A stretch of DNA of 64,000 bases from Bacteroidota bacterium (GTDB lineage: Bacteria; Bacteroidota; Bacteroidia; Sphingobacteriales; Sphingobacteriaceae), in NCBI GenBank assembly GCA_013285685.1, contig JABDHD010000001.1, forward strand, positions 48,856-112,855. Reading direction: 5' to 3'. Position 1 is the first letter of the stretch, and the number at the start of each line of letters is the position of its first letter. Shown one piece after another: positions 27,880 through 35,081 of the stretch. The notes under the pieces are model-generated. The model saw only the letters and a list, made by a program, of their open reading frames with translations, searched no databases and was not told the origin of the DNA. Position numbers and translations under genes: made by a program.

Positions 27880-28341
27880 TTGTATACCAAAGAAGAAGCC
27901 TCCCAACTACGCCATGCCTTTTGGACCATGTTCGGCCAATATATCTCGCCGCAGCTATCGTCTGAAGGGCTCAGGGTGAATTGGGTCAACTATAAAACCG
28001 GTCTTAAATACGTCTACTTTAAAATGGAGGCCGACAAACGCACAGCAACCATCAGCATCGAGCTTGCTCACCCCGACACCGGCATACAGGAACTATTTTT
28101 TGAACAATTCGCAGAATTTAAAAACATCCTGCACAGCTACCTCGAAGAAGAATGGGAATGGGAACTGCATCATCGCGATGAGGAAGGAAAAATCACCAGT
28201 CGTATCTATAAACAAATAGGCGGCAACAGCGTCTTTAACAAAAACGACTGGCCGGCGCTTATCTCTTTCTTTAAACCGCGTATTATCGCCCTGGATGAGT
28301 TTTGGAACGATGTTAGGGATGGATTTGACGCGCTGAAGTAA
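27880..28341 (+). CDS. DUF4268 family protein
   Basis: A 153-residue acidic, cytosolic protein. The start is TTG 27880 (MYTKEEASQLRHAFWTMFGQ) because the frame is closed by a TAA nine bases upstream and the family normally begins with this helix; the next Met is residue 18. Conserved DUF4268 features are the NWVNYKTGLKYVYFKMEAD strand pair, LFFEQFAEFKNIL and the C-terminal ALDEFWNDVRDGF. Related domains occur at the C-terminus of some restriction-type nucleases, but this stand-alone form has no visible active site. It is convergent with the toxin-antitoxin pair. Confidence 0.75.
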   Translation: MYTKEEASQLRHAFWTMFGQYISPQLSSEGLRVNWVNYKTGLKYVYFKMEADKRTATISIELAHPDTGIQELFFEQFAEFKNILHSYLEEEWEWELHHRDEEGKITSRIYKQIGGNSVFNKNDWPALISFFKPRIIALDEFWNDVRDGFDALK

Positions 28342-28347
28342 ACGGAG

Positions 28348-28710
28348 TTAATCTGATCTTTTTTGACGCCTTGTCACAGCCACTTCGTTTATCAGGTATT
28401 TAATTTCTTCGGAATTTAATGTGTCCTGTTCGGATTTATCATAGATCGTCAGTAAAAAAATCTCTATTGACTCTCCGGTTTGTTTTACCAGGTAGGTAAT
28501 TACCCTAAATCCTCCGCTTTTACCCTTCCCCTTGCTTTTGTCGGCAAGCCGTACTTTATACAAATTATTGCTCAATTTGTCGCCCGAAAAGGGGTTTTCG
28601 ATCAACTCTTCTTCCAATTTCAAAAGTGAAACAGATAGTGTCGGAAATTTTTTGAGCAGACGCTTTACTTTTCGCTCAAAACTATCGGTGGGGGTAACCA
28701 AATTACCCAT
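28348..28710 (-). CDS. RelE/ParE-type toxin
   Basis: A 120-residue basic protein with the RelE/ParE fold: DSFERKVKRLLKKFPTLSVS helix pair, GDKLSNNLYKVRLADKSKGKGKSGGFRVITYLV sheet (seen as LYKVRLADKSKGK and GGFRVITYLV) and FLLTIYDKSEQDTL strand. The KSGGFR arginine region and the TIYDKSEQ end match toxins that act as ribosome-associated RNases. Its start overlaps the antitoxin stop by eight bases, the usual antitoxin-first order. The KYLINEVAVTRRQKRSD tail is long for the family. Confidence 0.82.
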   Translation of the reverse strand: MGNLVTPTDSFERKVKRLLKKFPTLSVSLLKLEEELIENPFSGDKLSNNLYKVRLADKSKGKGKSGGFRVITYLVKQTGESIEIFLLTIYDKSEQDTLNSEEIKYLINEVAVTRRQKRSD

Positions 28711-28924
28711 TTAAGATATCCCTTAAAGTTTTACGGGGGGTTTTGCCCTCCACAATATCTAACGCCTCGTTTAACGATTGCTTTAACTCGGCCTTTAATT
28801 CTTCTTTTTTCACCTGTCTGTCTGACAATATAGAGATATCCCCGCCAACACTTTTTACCAGCGACGAGATATCTTTTATTATTGCCGATCCGTTATCCGG
28901 GATTTTTATCGTCAACGTTGTCAT
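28703..28924 (-). CDS. Antitoxin partner of the RelE-type toxin
   Basis: A 73-residue protein (MTTLTIKIPDNGSAIIKDI) with an N-terminal strand-helix and a Glu/Lys-rich C-terminal helix (KKEELKAELKQSLNEAL) suited to toxin binding. It ends TPRKTLRDILNG. It overlaps the toxin gene by eight bases, so the pair is translationally linked. By analogy the complex represses its own promoter in the 28925-28990 gap. Confidence 0.75.
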   Translation of the reverse strand: MTTLTIKIPDNGSAIIKDISSLVKSVGGDISILSDRQVKKEELKAELKQSLNEALDIVEGKTPRKTLRDILNG

Positions 28925-29047
28925 ATTTTCTCAATTGAACTTGATACAAATATAACCAAATCGAAACATTTCCCGACCCACATAATCGCTTTTTCGCCAT
29001 CATCAGCGTAATCATAAAAATCATTTGAAATCCGTGGTCAAAATTAC

Positions 29048-29055
29048 TAACTTTG
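29048..29055 (+). promoter_or_regulatory. Bacteroidota -7 box (TAACTTTG) for the DUF763 gene
   Basis: Perfect TAnnTTTG match ending five bases before ATG 29061, with a TTTG at 29024-29027 giving a 20-base spacer to a possible -33 element. The spacing predicts an essentially leaderless transcript. Confidence 0.55.
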
Positions 29056-29060
29056 TTAGC

Positions 29061-30263
29061 ATGAGACGATCCGGGAGCGCCGATCTGCCCTTACATTATG
29101 GCCACGTGCCGGTTTGGCTTGCCCAACGGATGGCTAAGCTTGGACTGGCCGTCGTTGAAAATATTGTGCTGGATTATGGAATGGATGAAGTATTAAAGCG
29201 CCTGAGCGACCCATTCTGGTTCCAGAGCCTGGGCGCCGTGATGGGTATGGACTGGCATTCTTCGGGCATTACCACCTCCGTGATGGGCGCATTAAAACGA
29301 TCAGTCAATCCGCACAGCAAGGAATTAGGGATATACATCTGCGGCGGAAAAGGCAAATATTCCAAAGAAACACCCAGCGAGTTGCTGGCAATAGGCGAAA
29401 GCACCGGCCTTGACGGCAATTACCTTGTAAAATGCAGCAAACTGAGCGCCAAGGTGGATAATACGGCAGTTCAGGACGGTTTCCAGCTATACACGCACAA
29501 TTTTATCTTAAGCAGCAGCGGCAAATGGGCAGTTGTGCAGCAAGGCATGAGCGACGCCACCAGCACCGCGCGGCGCTATCACTGGTATTCGGAAAGTATG
29601 ACCACGTTTTTGGATGATCCGCACACGTTTATTTATGGCCAAAACGCCGGTCGAATATTAAATATGGCGGATAGCCGGGCGGAAGATTCGAGGAAAGGGA
29701 TTATGCATATTGCCGGCGAAAACCCGGATCTCATGCTCAGAGAGATCGGCAAGCTGGTGATGCCTGCGCACCACGATGTTAGGGTAAAGGACGTGGACCT
29801 TAAACGGCTTGGCGCCGTTTTATGGCTGGCGCATGAAAAACAACCCAAAGATTTTGAGGGCCTGCTGCAATTGCAGGGGCTTGGCCCGCGCACGCTGCAA
29901 TCGCTGGCTTTGGTGAGCGAGGTGATCCACGGCACGCCGTCCAGGTTTGAAGACCCGGCACGATTCTCATTTGCGCATGGCGGAAAAGATGGGCACCCTT
30001 TTCCGGTTCCCACCAAAGTATACGACGAAACAATCGGTATACTACAAACTGCTATATATAAAGCCAAATTAGGCCTCACCGAAAAGAATGATGCCATCAA
30101 ACGCCTGTCGAAAATTGCTCAGCACGCCGAAGAAAATTTCACCCCCAATGCAAATTTTGATAAGGTGATCGAAAAAGAACGAAAAGAATCATGGAAATAT
30201 GGCGGAAGAACTGTTTTTGGCAAAGAAAAACCACCACTTGCCCAACAATTGAGTTTGTTTTAG
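29061..30263 (+). CDS. DUF763 family protein
   Basis: A 400-residue protein of the DUF763 family, found in archaea and scattered bacteria. The start is ATG 29061 (MRRSGSADLPLHYGHVPVWL), where all family members begin; a TTG 12 codons upstream would place the start before the promoter box. Conserved blocks include GIYICGGKGKYSKETPSEL, DGFQLYTHNFILSSSGKW, VVQQGMSDATSTARRYHW and HDVRVKDVDLKRL. A helix-hairpin-helix-like LQGLGPRTLQSLALVSEVIHG segment (helix, GLGPRT, helix) suggests DNA contact, so a nuclease or DNA-repair role is suspected but unproven. Confidence 0.9.
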   Translation: MRRSGSADLPLHYGHVPVWLAQRMAKLGLAVVENIVLDYGMDEVLKRLSDPFWFQSLGAVMGMDWHSSGITTSVMGALKRSVNPHSKELGIYICGGKGKYSKETPSELLAIGESTGLDGNYLVKCSKLSAKVDNTAVQDGFQLYTHNFILSSSGKWAVVQQGMSDATSTARRYHWYSESMTTFLDDPHTFIYGQNAGRILNMADSRAEDSRKGIMHIAGENPDLMLREIGKLVMPAHHDVRVKDVDLKRLGAVLWLAHEKQPKDFEGLLQLQGLGPRTLQSLALVSEVIHGTPSRFEDPARFSFAHGGKDGHPFPVPTKVYDETIGILQTAIYKAKLGLTEKNDAIKRLSKIAQHAEENFTPNANFDKVIEKERKESWKYGGRTVFGKEKPPLAQQLSLF

Positions 30264-30524
30264 AGAAGCTGTTTATTTTGGCGATGCAAAAATCCAGTGA
30301 GCGTTTTGATTTTTTTTAAATATTTGTCTGAAAATCATTTTCGTGACAAAATTGTCCCCTGTTTTGTATTTTTTTAATTAATGTGCGGCAAAAATTAAAA
30401 AATAGCAAGTGCGGGGTCATTTACCCGCACAAAAGTTAAAAAATTTTGGAATTGTGAATATTTTTTCTAATTTTTGTGGAAGAATTAGGAACGATTTTAA
30501 CATTACCTTTAAAAATCAGTGGCT
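30264..30524. other. A+T-rich intergenic stretch, no clear feature
   Basis: About 260 bases with long A/T runs. A TACCTTTA at 30505-30512 could be a weak -7 box for the 39-residue ORF. I see no terminator with a strong stem, no tRNA and no repeat shared with the rest of the window. Confidence 0.4.
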
Positions 30525-30644
30525 ATGAACAGGAATATACTTGACGAAGTAATCGACGCAATAAAAAATATTTTTACCCCGCGCGAGAAAAAATTAGTTC
30601 CGGTAAGGGTTCCTGCCAACAATAAACGTCCCGGTTCCAAATAA
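30525..30644 (+). CDS. 39-residue hypothetical basic peptide
   Basis: A short ATG frame: MNRNILDEVIDAIKNIF followed by TPREKKLVPVRVPANNKRP and GSK, then TAA. An amphipathic helix precedes a basic, proline-containing tail (eleven Lys/Arg in 39 residues). It ends six bases from the convergent tmk stop. The codon usage looks ordinary for the window, but there is no strong promoter and no family I recognise. Confidence 0.45.
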   Translation: MNRNILDEVIDAIKNIFTPREKKLVPVRVPANNKRPGSK

Positions 30645-30650
30645 TTCTGC

Positions 30651-31274
30651 TTATCCCGCTTTTTTAATTATTTCAGTCCAAATATCGTTTGAAATTTCTT
30701 CAGGCGGCCTGTTACCATTTGTTACGAAGATATTTTCCTCTCCCTTTAACAAATCCATCACTTCAAAATACTTATTCCGCACATTTTGCAGGTTTTCAAG
30801 CGTTTCATATAACTCTATTGTGCTTCTTCCTTTCCGTATGCGTTCAATACTTTGCGCAGGTGTGATGTCGATATAAATATTCAGATCAGGCCGCAAAAGC
30901 CCGGCGCTTAACGAATTTGCCTGTATCACCCAGTCAAGGTCTACATGAGCGCTTTGATAGGCGTATGATGAAAAGTAATAGCGGTCGGTAATTACCGTGT
31001 AACCATCCCCCAGCATCTTAAGGATACCATTAGTTTTATTGAGGATATGTTCAAGCCGGTCAGCCACAAACAGTGCAGCTATGGTGCGATGGTCAGCCTC
31101 CATTTTATGCGTGAAAATATCCCTGATGATTTTCCCTGTAGGCCCGTCGGTTGGTTCACAGGTGGTATAAACTTTTTGTCCGGCCTGTTCAAATTTCTCT
31201 TTCAGCAATTTTAACTGGGTGCTCTTCCCGCTCCCATCGATGCCCTCAAGGGCAATAAAAAGGTTTTTCTTCAT
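30651..31274 (-). CDS. tmk: Thymidylate kinase
   Basis: Phosphorylates dTMP to dTDP. 207 residues, normal length. P-loop FIALEGIDGSGKSTQLKLL, then TTCEPTDGPTGKIIRDIF (dTMP-binding, here with ThrCysGluPro), LFVADRLEH, the DRYYFSSYAYQ motif and a LID segment RIRKGRSTIELYET. It has a -7 box at 31305-31298 and a leader of about 21 bases. Convergent with the 39-residue ORF. Confidence 0.95.
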   Translation of the reverse strand: MKKNLFIALEGIDGSGKSTQLKLLKEKFEQAGQKVYTTCEPTDGPTGKIIRDIFTHKMEADHRTIAALFVADRLEHILNKTNGILKMLGDGYTVITDRYYFSSYAYQSAHVDLDWVIQANSLSAGLLRPDLNIYIDITPAQSIERIRKGRSTIELYETLENLQNVRNKYFEVMDLLKGEENIFVTNGNRPPEEISNDIWTEIIKKAG

Positions 31275-31297
31275 TAAGATTCCGGGCTATTTTTGGC

Positions 31298-31305
31298 CAA
31301 ATATA
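31298..31305 (-). promoter_or_regulatory. Bacteroidota -7 box (TATATTTG) for tmk
   Basis: Perfect TAnnTTTG match on the minus strand, 23 bases upstream of the tmk ATG at 31274. Confidence 0.5.
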
Positions 31306-31330
31306 CGCCCTGGAGCGTGAAAGATGAACA

Positions 31331-31858
31331 TCATTTTAACGATGACAAAACCGCCCGTGCGGAGTCAAGTTGTTTTATTACCGCCGGAAATGATTGAGCA
31401 GCAAATTTCTTTACATCGGGCTTCGCACCTGCCGCAACTAAGGTGAACAACAACGAGTCCGTCCGATGAATTCGCACCATCAGGTTAACATATTTATTGT
31501 CAAATATGCTTCCCATTTTTGTCGACAGGCTATCTACGAGAGCCGAGTCGGCCGGAAGCATAGTATCATCAGAGGTGATGTGATAGCCCGATTTTAAACC
31601 GATCAATCCGCTGTCAATGGCGGTTTGCTCCGTGATGATCATTTTCGCCAGGTCAATCACCCGGTGATTGTTGGAGTTGGTAATGGCCAGCCCGGACGCC
31701 TTGATTTCGAAAAGTCCGTTAACCATGCCGTTTTTGATGAACTGCAGGCTGTGGCGCTCCGGTTTAGTAATATCTTTATCAGTTGATTTATTGCCGTGGC
31801 AGGACGGAAGTATAAAAAAGGTAATTAATCCAACGATGATGCAGCCGATGTTCTTCAT
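31331..31858 (-). CDS. DUF4142-like lipoprotein
   Basis: A 175-residue lipoprotein with lipobox ILPSC (lipidated Cys at residue 20). The mature part resembles the ferritin-like DUF4142 helical family: GMVNGLFEIKASGLAI, HRVIDLAKMIITEQTA, then FDNKYVNLMVRIHRTDSLLF and VKKFAAQSFPAVIKQL. The His residues usual in this family at the first DH pair are replaced (EQTAID), so it is a divergent member. It lies between ppc and tmk on the same strand, more than 50 bases from each, so operon membership is uncertain. Confidence 0.7.
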   Translation of the reverse strand: MKNIGCIIVGLITFFILPSCHGNKSTDKDITKPERHSLQFIKNGMVNGLFEIKASGLAITNSNNHRVIDLAKMIITEQTAIDSGLIGLKSGYHITSDDTMLPADSALVDSLSTKMGSIFDNKYVNLMVRIHRTDSLLFTLVAAGAKPDVKKFAAQSFPAVIKQLDSARAVLSSLK

Positions 31859-31941
31859 TGACCAAAATTAACAAAAGAATCTGTTCGACCCAGAGATTCC
31901 TTCTTTCGGACTTGCGGACTTTTCCGACTTTCCGGACTTCC

Positions 31942-34524
31942 TCAAGCCAAATTCCTTCCCGCGTTCACAATGCCGTAAACCGTGCGGATTACCAGTTTAT
32001 TGTAAATCTTGTTCAACTCTTCATCGCTGCTGTTATTTAAACAATGCAGCGCATAATGCTGGATGATCACCAATGGCAAAACAATCTTCTCGCGTATAGC
32101 AATCGACCGCCGCTCAACCGGAAACTCGCCCATAAGCAATGTAGTACCGGTTAATTCAAGCAGTATGGCTTTGGTCAGGTCAAATTCGTCCTTCAGCATC
32201 TTCCAAAACTGGCCGAATTTTTTGTCTTTTTCGAGGTAAGCCGTCACCCGGAAATCAGATTTGGTCATGGACATTACACAATTGTCCACCATCGTCTTAA
32301 AAAATCCGGAAGAATGATACAGGTCCTTAACTTCCCCCCAATTTCCTGCTTCCTTCATTTTATTAAGTGCTGTACCTACGCCATAAAAACCGGGGATACT
32401 TTGTTTAAGCTGGCTCCACGAGGTTACAAAACTGATGGCGCGCAAGTCCTCCAGCCGCAGCTGCGCGTCGGAATTACGCTTGGTAGGCCGGCTGCTGATA
32501 TTAATGTGCGACAGCAATTTCAGCGGGCTGAATTTTTCCAGGTACTCTACAAACAAAGGATGCTCGCGTAAAGCAAGGAAGCGCTCGTAACTTTCGCCGG
32601 CCATGGCCGAGATCAGGCTTTTATTTTGAGGCGTGAGCAAGTCATTCGGGTTGGGGTTTAATGCCGAAACAACACCCGCGTTGATCAGCTGCTCCATGTT
32701 AAAACGGGCAGTTTCCACCGAACCGTATTGTGAGCTGACCGTTTGTCCCTGGATAGTGAGCTGGATATGTTTATTGGCGATCTCCTCGCCCATCGATGCA
32801 TAAAAACGATGCGTTTTACCGCCGCCACGGGCTGGCGGGCCTCCCCTGCCGTCAAAAAAAGCTAGGTCCACACCGTACTTGCGGGCTATAGCCGTCAGCT
32901 CTACTTTTGCTTTATAAATCGACCAGTTAGCCATCAGGTAGCCCCCGTCTTTCGTACTGTCCGAAAAACCAAGCATAATGCTTTGCAGGTTACCCCTGTT
33001 TTCAAGGTGTTGTTTGTAGAACGGATGGGTATACAAGCTTTCCATCACCTGTGCGGCGCTTTTCAGGTCGTTCACGGTTTCAAACAAGGGCATAAAGTCA
33101 ACGCTCAGGCCGTCTTTTTTCCATCCGCTCCACAAAAACAGGTCGATCAGTTGTAATATGTCCGAAGCCTCCTGGCAATTGCTGATGATAAAGCGCTGGC
33201 AGGCCTTCTCGCCATTGGCCTCCTGTATCTCCTTCATCAGCCGGATGGTATTCAGCGTATCGCAGGTCAGCTTATCTTCCTCATCCGGGCATCTCAAATC
33301 AGCTTCGTTAAAAGTTATGGCTTTGATCTTATCTTCTTCCGCCAGTTTATCATAACCTTTCGGAATACTGCTGCTGACCGCTTCCTGCGCAGTGCAATAA
33401 TTAAATACTTTGCGCAGTACGCGGCTATCCTGCCTGATGTCCAGCGTCGCAAAATAGCAGCCAAACAAGCTCACCTTTTTAATCATGTCGTCAACCAGCT
33501 TTACAAAAAGGCTGTCATGATCAGCAACAAGCGTGTGGCGAATGGAGTGCAGCAGTTCCAGCAGTTCCGGCTGCAGGTTGCGGTTATCCTGGTTGAAATT
33601 GGCATTGCCATAGATCAGCTTATCCAATTTGGCCATGGCCTGCTCAACCCCGCGGAAGGTAACCCGGCGTTTAAGCACCCTGAAATCGCGGTAATAGCAC
33701 CTGAACACCCTTTGGCGTAAAAAGGCGGCCACGGCTTTGGTCGTTTCAGTAGTCACGTTCGGGTTGCCGTCACGGTCGCCTCCGGGCCAGAAACCCATTT
33801 CCAGCAATTGCGTAGGGCGTTCCGGGTCCATATCAAACTCCTCGTCAAGCCGGGATTGAATACCCGCTACGGCATGATAAAAAATATTTTCGAGGAACCA
33901 GGCCAGGCTGATCGCCTCATCAACCGGTGTGGGCGAAGTTTTATTAAAGAATGGCGTTTTACCCAATTGCTGCAATAAAACGTCTATTGTGTTAATGTCA
34001 TTGGTCTTTAGCGCCTCGATAAGGTCGGTCATAATACCAAGGATCGTGCCGGGATAAAACTGGGTTGGGTGTGCGGTCAGCACCAGGCGCAGGGAAAAAT
34101 CATTTAGCTTGTGGCTGATCTCCTGCCGGGCTTCCTCGCTTACCGCCGCCTGCTGCAAAAGCACCTGCAGGGTACCGCTATCGTCCGACCGGTCTATTTT
34201 ATTAAATGAAGAATCTTCTATAGCATCAAACAATACCACCTGCCGCTCGATATACTGTATAAAGCGGAACATGCGGTTGATCTGTTCACGGTGATCGATA
34301 TCCGGTACATATTTCTTAAAAAATGATTCGATGATCGCCGTCGGCGACGTGAGCTTGTTTGCCCCCTTTTCACAATGCGAGCTAAAAAAAGGCAGCAAAA
34401 TACCGGTATCTTTTACCTGGTAAAACGGCAGCGTTTGAAACAAGCTGTTGTACAACTCAAAACGCATCACAACTTCATTATTAAAAGCTGTTTCTTTTTG
34501 GCTGAGTTTCAAGTTTAAGGGCAT
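31942..34524 (-). CDS. ppc: Phosphoenolpyruvate carboxylase
   Basis: Converts PEP and bicarbonate to oxaloacetate, refilling the TCA cycle. 860 residues. Visible motifs are LVLTAHPTQFYPGTIL (catalytic His), GFWPGGDRDGNPNVT, the DSTKDGGYLMANWS region, FFDGRGGPPARGGG (the Gly/Arg loop with the catalytic Arg) and QTVSSQYGSVETAR. The extreme C-terminus is TVYGIVNAGRNLA, shorter and without the classical QNTG end, as in the Bacteroidota branch. Monocistronic by appearance, with a 557-base gap upstream. Confidence 0.95.
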   Translation of the reverse strand: MPLNLKLSQKETAFNNEVVMRFELYNSLFQTLPFYQVKDTGILLPFFSSHCEKGANKLTSPTAIIESFFKKYVPDIDHREQINRMFRFIQYIERQVVLFDAIEDSSFNKIDRSDDSGTLQVLLQQAAVSEEARQEISHKLNDFSLRLVLTAHPTQFYPGTILGIMTDLIEALKTNDINTIDVLLQQLGKTPFFNKTSPTPVDEAISLAWFLENIFYHAVAGIQSRLDEEFDMDPERPTQLLEMGFWPGGDRDGNPNVTTETTKAVAAFLRQRVFRCYYRDFRVLKRRVTFRGVEQAMAKLDKLIYGNANFNQDNRNLQPELLELLHSIRHTLVADHDSLFVKLVDDMIKKVSLFGCYFATLDIRQDSRVLRKVFNYCTAQEAVSSSIPKGYDKLAEEDKIKAITFNEADLRCPDEEDKLTCDTLNTIRLMKEIQEANGEKACQRFIISNCQEASDILQLIDLFLWSGWKKDGLSVDFMPLFETVNDLKSAAQVMESLYTHPFYKQHLENRGNLQSIMLGFSDSTKDGGYLMANWSIYKAKVELTAIARKYGVDLAFFDGRGGPPARGGGKTHRFYASMGEEIANKHIQLTIQGQTVSSQYGSVETARFNMEQLINAGVVSALNPNPNDLLTPQNKSLISAMAGESYERFLALREHPLFVEYLEKFSPLKLLSHINISSRPTKRNSDAQLRLEDLRAISFVTSWSQLKQSIPGFYGVGTALNKMKEAGNWGEVKDLYHSSGFFKTMVDNCVMSMTKSDFRVTAYLEKDKKFGQFWKMLKDEFDLTKAILLELTGTTLLMGEFPVERRSIAIREKIVLPLVIIQHYALHCLNNSSDEELNKIYNKLVIRTVYGIVNAGRNLA

Positions 34525-34731
34525 ACCGGCTGTTGTTGTATTAAAATATTATGTTTGTTTTAATTGGTTACCTGCAAAAGGGAGGCTTTGGCAAAATTCA
34601 AATCAAAATTTTCGGTAGAAATTGAATTTTAACATTTGCCCGATAAAATTAAATAAAAATGAGTAATTTATAAAGGTTTGATAATAATAATGCAATAATT
34701 ATTAAAAATGAGCCGTAATATTTAATTTTTG

Positions 34732-34739
34732 TAAATTTG
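34732..34739 (+). promoter_or_regulatory. Perfect -7 box (TAAATTTG) 340 bases before the FUSC gene
   Basis: TAAATTTG matches TAnnTTTG. The 180-bp palindromic element (34822-35006) lies between it and ATG 35082, so it may be the original promoter of that gene, now with a long structured leader. Confidence 0.35.
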
Positions 34740-34821
34740 CATGCTGATTTGAAGGCAAAAAAATCAATAACGAAACGGAAGTATTTCGGATTAGGGTTTT
34801 TGATCAGTGGTTAACATAATT

Positions 34822-35006
34822 GCAGCTACCCTCTTTGCGCCGCAGGCGAAGAGAGGGTCGAGCATCCGCCTTTAGGCGGAGCACTCGGGGTGAGTCAACG
34901 CGTGGTGCAATGCATTAGCGGTAATGCATTGGCGGGTTGACTCACCCGGTCTTTGCTTCGCTCGACCACCCTCTCTACCGCAAGCGGTAAAGAGGGAAAA
35001 TGCATT
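34822..35006 (+). repeat. About 180-bp palindromic element, copy 2
   Basis: The same element as 18903-19083 in inverted orientation: GCAGCTACCCTCTTTGCG at one end and AGAGGGAAAATGCATT at the other. It shares the GGGTGAGTCAAC / GTTGACTCACCC inner arms and the central AATGCATT. It carries no ORF and lies between ppc and the FUSC gene. Confidence 0.8.
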
Positions 35007-35081
35007 TTTAAGGCCCTTGAGACGGGGCCGGATATTATAAAAGCCTCATGCCGGCCGTCAATTTAAAAAAACATCAACCTG

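Noticed and set aside
31942..34524. Possibility that ppc is truncated at the C-terminus
   Set aside because: It lacks the classical QNTG end, but all core motifs and the 860-residue length fit a Bacteroidota-type enzyme.
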